This document shows, piece by piece, positions 1 through 13,173 of a stretch of 64,000 nucleotides of DNA. The stretch spans positions 1 through 64,000 of the forward strand of contig JAPFFF010000002.1 of assembly GCA_039105265.1 (NCBI GenBank), in the 5' to 3' direction. The notes below the pieces were generated by a model. It saw only the letters and a list, made by a program, of their open reading frames with translations, was not told the origin of the DNA and did not search any database. This DNA is from Tritrichomonas musculus. Its lineage: Eukaryota > Parabasalia > Tritrichomonadida > Tritrichomonadidae. A program made the translations under genes and the position numbers. Position 1 is the first letter of the stretch. Every line of letters begins with the position of its first letter.

Positions 1-120
1 ACAGTTTAACATCACTCGCAGTTTAACATCATTCGCAGTTTAACATCATTCGCAGTTTAACATCACTCGCAGTTTAACATCACTCGCAGTTTAACATCAC
101 TCGCAGTTTAACATCACTCG

Positions 121-1276
121 CAGTTTCACATCATTCACAGTTTCACATCATTCACAGTTTCACATCATTCACAGTTTAGCATCATTCGCAGTTTAACATC
201 ACTCGCAGTTTAGCATCATTCGCAGTTTAACATCATTCGCAGTTTCACATCATTCGCAGTTTCACATCATTCACAGTTTCACATCATTCACAGTTTAGCA
301 TCATTCGCAGTTTAACATCACTCGCAGTTTAACATCACTCGCAGTTTCACATCATTCACAGTTTCACATCATTCACAGTTTAGCATCATTCGCAGTTTAA
401 CATCACTCGCAGTTTAGCATCATTCGCAGTTTAACATCATTCGCAGTTTCACATCATTCACAGTTTAGCATCATTCGCAGTTTCACATCATTCACAGTTT
501 AACATCATTCGCAGTTTAACATCACTCGCAGTTTAACATCATTCACAGTTTCACATCATTCACAGTTTCACATCATTCACAGTTTCACATCATTCACAGT
601 TTAGCATCACTCGCAGTTTAGCATCACTCGCAGTTTAGCATCACTCGCAGTTTCACATCATTCACAGTTTCACATCATTCGCAGTTTCACATCATTCACA
701 GTTTCACATCATTCACAGTTTAACATCACTCGCAGTTTAACATCACTCGCAGTTTAACATCACTCGCAGTTTCACATCATTCACAGTTTCACATCATTCA
801 CAGTTTAGCATCACTCGCAGTTTAGCATCACTCGCAGTTTAGCATCACTCGCAGTTTCACATCACTCGCAGTTTCACATCATTCACAGTTTCACATCATT
901 CACAGTTTCACATCATTCACAGTTTAGCATCACTCGCAGTTTAGCATCACTCGCAGTTTAGCATCACTCGCAGTTTCACATCATTCACAGTTTCACATCA
1001 TTCACAGTTTCACATCATTCACAGTTTCACATCATTCACAGTTTAACATCACTCGCAGTTTAACATCACTCGCAGTTTAACATCACTCGCAGTTTCACAT
1101 CATTCACAGTTTCACATCATTCACAGTTTAGCATCACTCGCAGTTTAGCATCACTCGCAGTTTAGCATCACTCGCAGTTTCACATCATTCACAGTTTCAC
1201 ATCATTCACAGTTTCACATCATTCACAGTTTAGCATCATTCGCAGTTTAACATCACTCGCAGTTTAACATCACTCG
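121..1276 (+). repeat. 68-monomer HOR, copy 1 (1,156 bp)
   Basis: This copy begins B-B-B-C-A-C-D-E-B-B-C. The same order restarts at 1,277, exactly 1,156 bp (68 monomers) later. Landmarks that keep the spacing are the C at 291/1,447, the triple-F starts at 597/1,753 and 801/1,957, and the H monomer at 852/2,008. A few monomers differ between copies: near 495-545 copy 1 reads D-A-G where copy 2 has A-A-B. Confidence 0.85.
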
Positions 1277-2449
1277 CAGTTTCACATCATTCACAGTTTC
1301 ACATCATTCACAGTTTCACATCATTCACAGTTTAGCATCATTCGCAGTTTAACATCACTCGCAGTTTAGCATCATTCGCAGTTTAACATCATTCGCAGTT
1401 TCACATCATTCGCAGTTTCACATCATTCACAGTTTCACATCATTCACAGTTTAGCATCATTCGCAGTTTAACATCACTCGCAGTTTAACATCACTCGCAG
1501 TTTCACATCATTCACAGTTTCACATCATTCACAGTTTAGCATCATTCGCAGTTTAACATCACTCGCAGTTTAGCATCATTCGCAGTTTAACATCATTCGC
1601 AGTTTCACATCATTCACAGTTTAGCATCATTCGCAGTTTCACATCATTCACAGTTTAACATCACTCGCAGTTTAACATCACTCGCAGTTTCACATCATTC
1701 ACAGTTTCACATCATTCACAGTTTCACATCATTCACAGTTTCACATCATTCACAGTTTAGCATCACTCGCAGTTTAGCATCACTCGCAGTTTAGCATCAC
1801 TCGCAGTTTCACATCATTCACAGTTTCACATCATTCGCAGTTTCACATCATTCACAGTTTCACATCATTCACAGTTTAACATCACTCGCAGTTTAACATC
1901 ACTCGCAGTTTAACATCACTCGCAGTTTCACATCATTCACAGTTTCACATCATTCACAGTTTAGCATCACTCGCAGTTTAGCATCACTCGCAGTTTAGCA
2001 TCACTCGCAGTTTCACATCACTCGCAGTTTCACATCATTCACAGTTTCACATCATTCACAGTTTCACATCATTCACAGTTTCACATCATTCACAGTTTAG
2101 CATCACTCGCAGTTTAGCATCACTCGCAGTTTAGCATCACTCGCAGTTTCACATCATTCACAGTTTCACATCATTCGCAGTTTCACATCATTCACAGTTT
2201 CACATCATTCACAGTTTAACATCACTCGCAGTTTAACATCACTCGCAGTTTAACATCACTCGCAGTTTCACATCATTCACAGTTTCACATCATTCACAGT
2301 TTAGCATCACTCGCAGTTTAGCATCACTCGCAGTTTAGCATCACTCGCAGTTTCACATCATTCACAGTTTCACATCATTCACAGTTTCACATCATTCACA
2401 GTTTAGCATCATTCGCAGTTTAACATCACTCGCAGTTTAACATCACTCG
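1277..2449 (+). repeat. 68/69-monomer HOR, copy 2 (1,173 bp)
   Basis: This is the second tandem copy of the 121-1,276 block. It is one monomer longer because it has four B monomers (2,025-2,092) where copy 1 has three (869-919). Past that point the offset between copies changes from 1,156 to 1,173 bp (triple-F at 920/2,093 and 1,124/2,297). The sequence after 2,450 starts a third time with B-B-B-C-A but then departs, so only two good copies exist. Confidence 0.82.
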
Positions 2450-2551
2450 AAGTTTCACATCATTCACAGTTTCACATCATTCACAGTTTCACATCATTCA
2501 CAGTTTAGCATCATTCGCAGTTTAACATCACTCGCAGTTTAACATCACTCA
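2450..2551 (+). repeat. Cluster with a rare base and the only AA/C/A monomer seen
   Basis: The B-like monomer at 2,450 starts with A instead of C. The monomer at 2,535-2,551 is CAGTTTAACATCACTCA, the only example I found of C at position 14 with A at position 17. All other C14 monomers end in G. It may be a simple G-to-A change at 2,551 or a recombinant between an A monomer and a monomer ending in A. Confidence 0.85.
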
Positions 2552-5500
2552 CAGTTTCACATCATTCGCAGTTTCACATCATTCACAGTTTCACATCATT
2601 CACAGTTTAACATCACTCGCAGTTTAACATCACTCGCAGTTTAACATCACTCGCAGTTTCACATCATTCACAGTTTCACATCATTCACAGTTTAGCATCA
2701 CTCGCAGTTTAGCATCACTCGCAGTTTAGCATCACTCGCAGTTTCACATCACTCGCAGTTTCACATCATTCACAGTTTCACATCATTCACAGTTTCACAT
2801 CATTCACAGTTTAGCATCACTCGCAGTTTAGCATCACTCGCAGTTTAGCATCACTCGCAGTTTCACATCATTCACAGTTTCACATCATTCGCAGTTTCAC
2901 ATCATTCACAGTTTCACATCATTCACAGTTTAACATCACTCGCAGTTTAACATCACTCGCAGTTTAACATCACTCGCAGTTTCACATCATTCACAGTTTC
3001 ACATCATTCACAGTTTAGCATCACTCGCAGTTTAGCATCACTCGCAGTTTAGCATCACTCGCAGTTTCACATCATTCACAGTTTCACATCATTCGCAGTT
3101 TCACATCATTCACAGTTTAACATCACTCGCAGTTTAACATCACTCGCAGTTTAACATCACTCGCAGTTTAACATCACTCGCAGTTTCACATCATTCACAG
3201 TTTCACATCATTCACAGTTTAACATCACTCGCAGTTTAACATCACTCGCAGTTTAACATCACTCGCAGTTTAACATCACTCGCAGTTTCACATCATTCAC
3301 AGTTTCACATCATTCACAGTTTAGCATCACTCGCAGTTTAGCATCACTCGCAGTTTAGCATCACTCGCAGTTTCACATCATTCACAGTTTCACATCATTC
3401 GCAGTTTCACATCATTCACAGTTTAGCATCACTCGCAGTTTAGCATCACTCGCAGTTTCACATCATTCACAGTTTCACATCATTCGCAGTTTCACATCAT
3501 TCACAGTTTCACATCATTCACAGTTTAACATCACTCGCAGTTTAACATCACTCGCAGTTTAACATCACTCGCAGTTTCACATCATTCACAGTTTCACATC
3601 ATTCACAGTTTAGCATCACTCGCAGTTTAGCATCACTCGCAGTTTAGCATCACTCGCAGTTTCACATCATTCACAGTTTCACATCATTCGCAGTTTCACA
3701 TCATTCACAGTTTAACATCACTCGCAGTTTAACATCACTCGCAGTTTAACATCACTCGCAGTTTAACATCACTCGCAGTTTCACATCATTCACAGTTTCA
3801 CATCATTCACAGTTTAACATCACTCGCAGTTTAACATCACTCGCAGTTTAACATCACTCGCAGTTTAACATCACTCGCAGTTTCACATCATTCACAGTTT
3901 CACATCATTCACAGTTTAGCATCACTCGCAGTTTAGCATCACTCGCAGTTTAGCATCACTCGCAGTTTCACATCATTCACAGTTTCACATCATTCGCAGT
4001 TTCACATCATTCACAGTTTAACATCACTCGCAGTTTAACATCACTCGCAGTTTAACATCACTCGCAGTTTAACATCACTCGCAGTTTCACATCATTCACA
4101 GTTTCACATCATTCACAGTTTCACATCATTCACAGTTTCACATCATTCGCAGTTTAACATCACTCGCAGTTTAGCATCATTCGCAGTTTAACATCATTCG
4201 CAGTTTCACATCATTCGCAGTTTCACATCATTCACAGTTTAGCATCATTCGCAGTTTAACATCACTCGCAGTTTAACATCACTCGCAGTTTCACATCATT
4301 CACAGTTTCACATCATTCACAGTTTCACATCATTCACAGTTTAGCATCATTCGCAGTTTAACATCACTCGCAGTTTAGCATCATTCGCAGTTTAACATCA
4401 TTCGCAGTTTCACATCATTCGCAGTTTCACATCATTCACAGTTTCACATCATTCACAGTTTAGCATCATTCGCAGTTTAACATCACTCGCAGTTTAGCAT
4501 CACTCGCAGTTTCACATCACTCGCAGTTTCACATCATTCACAGTTTCACATCATTCACAGTTTCACATCATTCACAGTTTCACATCATTCACAGTTTAGC
4601 ATCACTCGCAGTTTAGCATCACTCGCAGTTTAGCATCACTCGCAGTTTCACATCATTCACAGTTTCACATCATTCGCAGTTTCACATCATTCACAGTTTC
4701 ACATCATTCACAGTTTAACATCACTCGCAGTTTAACATCACTCGCAGTTTAACATCACTCGCAGTTTCACATCATTCACAGTTTCACATCATTCACAGTT
4801 TAGCATCACTCGCAGTTTAGCATCACTCGCAGTTTAGCATCACTCGCAGTTTAACATCACTCGCAGTTTCACATCACTCGCAGTTTCACATCATTCACAG
4901 TTTCACATCATTCACAGTTTCACATCATTCACAGTTTAGCATCACTCGCAGTTTAGCATCACTCGCAGTTTAGCATCACTCGCAGTTTCACATCACTCGC
5001 AGTTTCACATCATTCACAGTTTCACATCATTCACAGTTTCACATCATTCACAGTTTAGCATCACTCGCAGTTTAGCATCACTCGCAGTTTAGCATCACTC
5101 GCAGTTTCACATCATTCACAGTTTCACATCATTCGCAGTTTCACATCATTCACAGTTTCACATCATTCACAGTTTAACATCACTCGCAGTTTAACATCAC
5201 TCGCAGTTTAACATCACTCGCAGTTTCACATCATTCACAGTTTCACATCATTCACAGTTTAGCATCACTCGCAGTTTAGCATCACTCGCAGTTTAGCATC
5301 ACTCGCAGTTTCACATCATTCACAGTTTCACATCATTCACAGTTTCACATCATTCACAGTTTAGCATCATTCGCAGTTTAACATCACTCGCAGTTTAGCA
5401 TCATTCGCAGTTTAACATCACTCGCAGTTTAACATCACTCGCAGTTTCACATCATTCACAGTTTAGCATCATTCGCAGTTTAACATCACTCGCAGTTTAA

Positions 5501-6223
5501 CATCACTCGCAGTTTCACATCATTCACAGTTTCACATCATTCATAGTTTCACATCATTCACAGTTTAGCATCATTCGCAGTTTAACATCACTCGCAGTTT
5601 AGCATCATTCGCAGTTTAACATCATTCGCAGTTTCACATCATTCGCAGTTTCACATCATTCACAGTTTCACATCATTCACAGTTTAGCATCATTCGCAGT
5701 TTAACATCACTCGCAGTTTAACATCACTCGCAGTTTAACATCATTCGCAGTTTCACATCATTCACAGTTTAGCATCATTCGCAGTTTAGTATCATTCACA
5801 GTTTAGCATCATTCGCAGTTTAACATCACTCGCAGTTTAACATCACTCGCAGTTTCACATCATTCACAGTTTAGCATCATTCGCAGTTTCACATCATTCA
5901 CAGTTTAGCATCATTCGCAGTTTAACATCACTCGCAGTTTAGCATCATTCGCAGTTTCACATCATTCACAGTTTAGCATCATTCGCAGTTTAACATCACT
6001 CGCAGTTTAGCATCATTCGCAGTTTAACATCATTCGCAGTTTCACATCATTCACAGTTTAGCATCATTCGCAGTTTCACATCATTCACAGTTTCACATCA
6101 TTCGCAGTTTCACATCATTCGCAGTTTCACATCATTCACAGTTTAGCATCATTCGCAGTTTAACATCACTCGCAGTTTAACATCACTCGCAGTTTAGCAT
6201 CATTCGCAGTTTAACATCATTCG

Positions 6224-7325
6224 CAGTTTAGCATCATTCGCAGTTTAACATCACTCGCAGTTTAACATCACTCGTAGTTTCACATCATTCACAGTTTCAC
6301 ATCATTCACAGTTTCACATCATTCACAGTTTAGCATCATTCGCAGTTTAACATCACTCGCAGTTTAGCATCATTCGCAGTTTAACATCATTCGCAGTTTC
6401 ACATCATTCGCAGTTTCACATCATTCACAGTTTCACATCATTCACAGTTTAGCATCATTCGCAGTTTAACATCACTCGCAGTTTAACATCACTCGCAGTT
6501 TCACATCATTCACAGTTTCATATCATTCGCAGTTTAGCATCATTCACAGTTTAGCATCATTCGCAGTTTAACATCACTCGCAGTTTAGCATCATTCGCAG
6601 TTTAACATCATTCGCAGTTTATCATCATTCACAGTTTAGCATCATTCGCAGTTTCACATCATTCACAGTTTAGCATCATTCACAGTTTAGCATCATTCGC
6701 AGTTTAACATAACTCGCAGTTTAGCATCATTCACAGTTTAGCATCATTCGCAGTTTAACATCACTCGCAGTTTAGCATCATTCGCAGTTTAACATCATTC
6801 GCAGTTTCACATCATTCACAGTTTAGCATCATTCGCAGTTTCACATCATTCACAGTTTCACATCATTCGCAGTTTAGCATCATTCACAGTTTAGCATCAT
6901 TCGCAGTTTAACATCACTCGCAGTTTAACATCACTCGCAGTTTAACATCACTCGCAGTTTCACATCATTCACAGTTTCACATCATTCACAGTTTAGCATC
7001 ATTCGCAGTTTAACATCACTCGCAGTTTAGCATCATTCGCAGTTTAACATCATTCGCAGTTTCACATCATTCACAGTTTAGCATCATTCGTAGTTTCACA
7101 TCATTCACAGTTTCACATCATTCGCAGTTTCACATCATTCACAGTTTCACATCATTCACAGTTTAACATCACTCGCAGTTTAACATCACTCGCAGTTTAA
7201 CATCACTCGCAGTTTCACATCATTCACAGTTTCACATCATTCACAGTTTAGCATCATTCGCAGTTTAACATCACTCGCAGTTTAGCATCATTCGCAGTTT
7301 CACATCATTCACAGTTTAGCATCAT
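6224..7325 (+). repeat. Block duplicated 5,848 bp downstream, copy 1
   Basis: Monomer order matches 12,072-13,173 at an offset of 5,848 bp (344 monomers). Three rare mutations are shared at exactly that offset: T at 6,275/12,123, A at 6,711/12,559 and T at 7,091/12,939. This makes common descent of the blocks much more likely than chance similarity of monomer order. Differences arising later include T at 6,521, T at 6,622 and the I monomer at 6,530 (B in the other copy). The left edge is a D against B mismatch at 6,207/12,055. Confidence 0.88.
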
Positions 7326-8604
7326 TCGCAGTTTCACATCATTCACAGTTTCACATCATTCGCAGTTTCACATCATTCGCAGTTTCACATCATTCACAGT
7401 TTCACATCATTCACAGTTTAGCATCATTCGCAGTTTAGCATCATTCACAGTTTAACATCATTCACAGTTTAACATCATTCACAGTTTCACATCATTCACA
7501 GTTTAGCATCATTCGCAGTTTCACATCATTCACAGTTTAGCATCATTCGCAGTTTCACATCATTCACAGTTTAACATCATTCACAGTTTAACATCATTCG
7601 CAGTTTCACATCATTCACAGTTTAGCATCATTCGCAGTTTCACATCATTCACAGTTTAGCATCATTCGCAGTTTAGCATCATTCACAGTTTAACATCATT
7701 CACAGTTTAACATCATTCGCAGTTTCACATCATTCACAGTTTCACATCATTCACAGTTTAACATCACTCGCAGTTTAACATCACTCGCAGTTTAACATCA
7801 TTCGCAGTTTCACATCATTCGCAGTTTCACATCATTCACAGTTTAGCATCATTCGCAGTTTAGCATCACTCGCAGTTTAGCATCATTCACAGTTTCACAT
7901 CATTCACAGTTTAGCATCATTCGCAGTTTAACATCACTCGCAGTTTAGCATCATTCACAGTTTAGCATCATTCGCAGTTTCACATCATTCACAGTTTAGC
8001 ATCATTCACAGTTTAGCATCATTCGCAGTTTAACATCACTCGCAGTTTAGCATCATTCACAGTTTAGCATCATTCGCAGTTTAACATCACTCGCAGTTTA
8101 GCATCATTCGCAGTTTAACATCATTCGCAGTTTCACATCATTCACAGTTTAGCATCATTCGCAGTTTCACATCATTCACAGTTTCACATCATTCGCAGTT
8201 TAGCATCATTCACAGTTTAGCATCATTCGCAGTTTAACATCACTCGCAGTTTAACATCACTCGCAGTTTAACATCACTCGCAGTTTCACATCATTCGCAG
8301 TTTCACATCATTCACAGTTTAGCATCATTCGCAGTTTAACATCACTCGCAGTTTAGCATCATTCGCAGTTTAACATCATTCGCAGTTTCACATCATTCAC
8401 AGTTTAGCATCATTCGTAGTTTCACATCATTCACAGTTTCACATCATTCGCAGTTTCACATCATTCACAGTTTCACATCATTCACAGTTTAACATCACTC
8501 GCAGTTTAACATCACTCGCAGTTTAACATCACTCGCAGTTTCACATCATTCACAGTTTCACATCATTCACAGTTTAGCATCATTCGCAGTTTAACATCAC
8601 TCGT
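7091..8604 (+). repeat. 78-monomer (1,326-bp) periodicity
   Basis: The rare T at monomer position 1 occurs at 7,091 and 8,417, 1,326 bp (78 monomers) apart. Both are followed by the same order, B-E-B-B-A-A-A-B-B-C-A-C, and preceded by I-C-A-A-A and C-A-C-D-B-C. The second copy has its own extra T at 8,604, where the first copy has the normal C at 7,278. Confidence 0.82.
7300..7855 (+). repeat. Block like 15,460-16,015, copy 1
   Basis: Monomer order E-E-B-B-C-I-G-G through A-A-D-E-B-C matches 15,460-16,015 at an offset of 8,160 bp (480 monomers). Landmarks are I at 7,431/15,591 and the A-A-D start at 7,754/15,914. One G against D difference lies at 7,465/15,625. The match stops where F (7,856) faces I (16,016). 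Confidence 0.78.
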
Positions 8605-11600
8605 AGTTTAGCATCATTCGCAGTTTCACATCATTCACAGTTTAGCATCATTCGCAGTTTCACATCATTCACAGTTTCACATCATTCGCAGTTTCACATC
8701 ATTCACAGTTTCACATCATTCACAGTTTAACATCACTCGCAGTTTAACATCACTCGCAGTTTAACATCACTCGCAGTTTCACATCATTCACAGTTTCACA
8801 TCATTCACAGTTTAGCATCATTCGCAGTTTAACATCACTCGCAGTTTAGCATCATTCGCAGTTTAACATCATTCGCAGTTTCACATCATTCGCAGTTTCA
8901 CATCATTCACAGTTTCACATCATTCACAGTTTAGCATCATTCGCAGTTTAACATCACTCGCAGTTTAACATCATTCGCAGTTTCACATCATTCACAGTTT
9001 CACATCATTCACAGTTTAGCATCATTCGCAGTTTAGCATCATTCACAGTTTAACATCATTCACAGTTTAACATCATTCGCAGTTTCACATCATTCACAGT
9101 TTAGCATCATTCGCAGTTTCACATCATTCACAGTTTAGCATCATTCGCAGTTTCACATCATTCACAGTTTCACATCATTCGCAGTTTCACATCATTCACA
9201 GTTTCACATCATTCACAGTTTAACATCACTCGCAGTTTAACATCACTCGCAGTTTAACATCACTCGCAGTTTCACATCATTCGCAGTTTCACATCATTCA
9301 CAGTTTCACATCATTCGCAGTTTAGCATCATTCGCAGTTTCACATCATTCACAGTTTAGCATCATTCGCAGTTTCACATCATTCACAGTTTAGCATCATT
9401 CGCAGTTTCACATCATTCACAGTTTAGCATCATTCGCAGTTTCACATCATTCACAGTTTAGCATCATTCGCAGTTTCACATCATTCACAGTTTCACATCA
9501 TTCGCAGTTTCACATCATTCACAGTTTCACATCATTCGCAGTTTCACATCATTCACAGTTTCACATCATTCACAGTTTCACATCATTCACAGTTTAGCAT
9601 CATTCGCAGTTTCACATCATTCACAGTTTAGCATCATTCGCAGTTTCACATCATTCACAGTTTCACATCATTCGCAGTTTCACATCATTCACAGTTTCAC
9701 ATCACTCGCAGTTTCACATCATTCACAGTTTAGCATCATTCGCAGTTTCACATCATTCACAGTTTAGCATCATTCGCAGTTTCACATCATTCACAGTTTA
9801 GCATCATTCGCAGTTTCACATCATTCACAGTTTAACATCATTCGCAGTTTCACATCATTCACAGTTTAGCATCATTCGCAGTTTCACATCATTCACAGTT
9901 TAGCATCATTCGCAGTTTCACATCATTCACAGTTTAGCATCATTCGCAGTTTCACATCATTCACAGTTTAGCATCATTCGCAGTTTCACATCATTCACAG
10001 TTTAGCATCATTCGCAGTTTCACATCATTCACAGTTTAACATCATTCGCAGTTTCACATCATTCACAGTTTAGCATCATTCGCAGTTTCACATCATTCAC
10101 AGTTTAGCATCATTCGCAGTTTCACATCATTCACAGTTTAGCATCATTCGCAGTTTCACATCATTCACAGTTTAGCATCATTCGCAGTTTCACATCATTC
10201 ACAGTTTAACATCATTCGCAGTTTCACATCATTCACAGTTTAGCATCATTCGCAGTTTCACATCATTCACAGTTTAGCATCATTCGCAGTTTCACATCAT
10301 TCACAGTTTAGCATCATTCGCAGTTTCACATCATTCGCAGTTTCACATCATTCACAGTTTAGCATCATTCGCAGTTTAACATCACTCGCAGTTTAACATC
10401 ACTCGCAGTTTCACATCATTCACAGTTTAGCATCATTCGCAGTTTAACATCACTCGCAGTTTAGCATCATTCGCAGTTTAACATCATTCGCAGTTTCACA
10501 TCATTCACAGTTTAGCATCATTCGCAGTTTCACATCATTCACAGTTTAACATCATTCGCAGTTTCACATCATTCACAGTTTAGCATCATTCGCAGTTTCA
10601 CATCATTCACAGTTTAGCATCATTCGCAGTTTCACATCATTCACAGTTTAGCATCATTCGCAGTTTCACATCATTCACAGTTTAACATCATTCGCAGTTT
10701 CACATCATTCACAGTTTAGCATCATTCGCAGTTTCACATCATTCACAGTTTAGCATCATTCGCAGTTTCACATCATTCACAGTTTAGCATCATTCGCAGT
10801 TTCACATCATTCACAGTTTAGCATCATTCGCAGTTTCACATCATTCACAGTTTAGCATCATTCGCAGTTTCACATCATTCACAGTTTAGCATCATTCGCA
10901 GTTTAGCATCATTCACAGTTTAACATCATTCACAGTTTAACATCATTCGCAGTTTCACATCATTCACAGTTTAGCATCATTCGCAGTTTCACATCATTCA
11001 CAGTTTAGCATCATTCGCAGTTTAGCATCATTCACAGTTTAACATCATTCACAGTTTAACATCATTCGCAGTTTCACATCATTCACAGTTTCACATCATT
11101 CGCAGTTTCACATCATTCACAGTTTAGCATCATTCGCAGTTTAACATCACTCGCAGTTTAGCATCATTCGCAGTTTAACATCATTCGCAGTTTCACATCA
11201 TTCACAGTTTAGCATCATTCGCAGTTTCACATCATTCACAGTTTAGCATCATTCGCAGTTTAACATCACTCGCAGTTTAGCATCATTCGCAGTTTAACAT
11301 CATTCGCAGTTTCACATCATTCACAGTTTAGCATCATTCGCAGTTTCACATCATTCACAGTTTAACATCATTCGCAGTTTCACATCATTCACAGTTTAGC
11401 ATCATTCGCAGTTTCACATCATTCACAGTTTAGCATCATTCGCAGTTTCACATCATTCACAGTTTAGCATCATTCGCAGTTTCACATCATTCACAGTTTA
11501 ACATCATTCGCAGTTTCACATCATTCACAGTTTAGCATCATTCGCAGTTTCACATCATTCACAGTTTAGCATCATTCGCAGTTTAACATCATTCACAGTT

Positions 11601-12071
11601 TCACATCATTCGCAGTTTCACATCATTCGCAGTTTCACATCATTCACAGTTTAGCATCATTCGCAGTTTAACATCACTCGCAGTTTAGCATCATTCGCAG
11701 TTTCACATCATTCACAGTTTAGCATCATTCGCAGTTTAACATCACTCGCAGTTTAGCATCATTCGCAGTTTAACATCATTCGCAGTTTCACATCATTCAC
11801 AGTTTAGCATCATTCGCAGTTTCACATCATTCACAGTTTCACATCATTCGCAGTTTCACATCATTCACAGTTTCACATCATTCACAGTTTAACATCACTC
11901 GCAGTTTAACATCACTCGCAGTTTAACATCACTCGCAGTTTCACATCATTTACAGTTTCACATCATTCACAGTTTAGCATCACTCGCAGTTTAGCATCAC
12001 TCGCAGTTTAGCATCACTCGCAGTTTCACATCATTCACAGTTTCACATCATTCACAGTTTCACATCATTCA

Positions 12072-13173
12072 CAGTTTAGCATCATTCGCAGTTTAACATC
12101 ACTCGCAGTTTAACATCACTCGTAGTTTCACATCATTCACAGTTTCACATCATTCACAGTTTCACATCATTCACAGTTTAGCATCATTCGCAGTTTAACA
12201 TCACTCGCAGTTTAGCATCATTCGCAGTTTAACATCATTCGCAGTTTCACATCATTCGCAGTTTCACATCATTCACAGTTTCACATCATTCACAGTTTAG
12301 CATCATTCGCAGTTTAACATCACTCGCAGTTTAACATCACTCGCAGTTTCACATCATTCACAGTTTCACATCATTCGCAGTTTCACATCATTCACAGTTT
12401 AGCATCATTCGCAGTTTAACATCACTCGCAGTTTAGCATCATTCGCAGTTTAACATCATTCGCAGTTTAGCATCATTCACAGTTTAGCATCATTCGCAGT
12501 TTCACATCATTCACAGTTTAGCATCATTCACAGTTTAGCATCATTCGCAGTTTAACATAACTCGCAGTTTAGCATCATTCACAGTTTAGCATCATTCGCA
12601 GTTTAACATCACTCGCAGTTTAGCATCATTCGCAGTTTAACATCATTCGCAGTTTCACATCATTCACAGTTTAGCATCATTCGCAGTTTCACATCATTCA
12701 CAGTTTCACATCATTCGCAGTTTAGCATCATTCACAGTTTAGCATCATTCGCAGTTTAACATCACTCGCAGTTTAACATCACTCGCAGTTTAACATCACT
12801 CGCAGTTTCACATCATTCACAGTTTCACATCATTCACAGTTTAGCATCATTCGCAGTTTAACATCACTCGCAGTTTAGCATCATTCGCAGTTTAACATCA
12901 TTCGCAGTTTCACATCATTCACAGTTTAGCATCATTCGTAGTTTCACATCATTCACAGTTTCACATCATTCGCAGTTTCACATCATTCACAGTTTCACAT
13001 CATTCACAGTTTAACATCACTCGCAGTTTAACATCACTCGCAGTTTAACATCACTCGCAGTTTCACATCATTCACAGTTTCACATCATTCACAGTTTAGC
13101 ATCATTCGCAGTTTAACATCACTCGCAGTTTAGCATCATTCGCAGTTTCACATCATTCACAGTTTAGCATCAT
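12072..13173 (+). repeat. Block duplicated 5,848 bp upstream, copy 2
   Basis: This is the partner of 6,224-7,325, with the three shared rare mutations listed there. The copies part after about 13,173, where this copy goes on I-A-I-B-C and the other goes B-E-E-B-B. Part of this block and the sequence after it also appears near 51.5 kb, with the same T marker (12,939 and 51,496). Confidence 0.88.

Larger units (their letters stand above)
1..5305 (+). repeat. F-rich domain with triple-F blocks
   Basis: This domain is marked by runs of three F monomers (CAGTTTAGCATCACTCG) and by H monomers. Triple-F blocks begin at 597, 801, 920, 1124, 1753, 1957, 2093, 2297 and 2688, and recur to 5,255. Several neighbouring starts are exactly 204 bp (12 monomers) apart: 597/801, 920/1124, 1753/1957, 2093/2297. 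The 12-unit module reads F-F-F, B, E or H, B, B, A-A-A, B, B with small changes. After 5,305 F becomes scarce; I noticed it again near 7,856, 11,970-12,020, 13,330, 18,039, 51,150-51,440, 51,887 and 61,339. The sharp change of composition marks a domain boundary inside the array. Confidence 0.85.

Noticed and set aside
801-1174. 12-monomer (204-bp) repeat as a nucleosome-length unit
   Set aside because: 204 bp is within the range of nucleosome repeat lengths, but it is interrupted by 7- and 8-monomer spacers and does not hold outside the first 5.3 kb.
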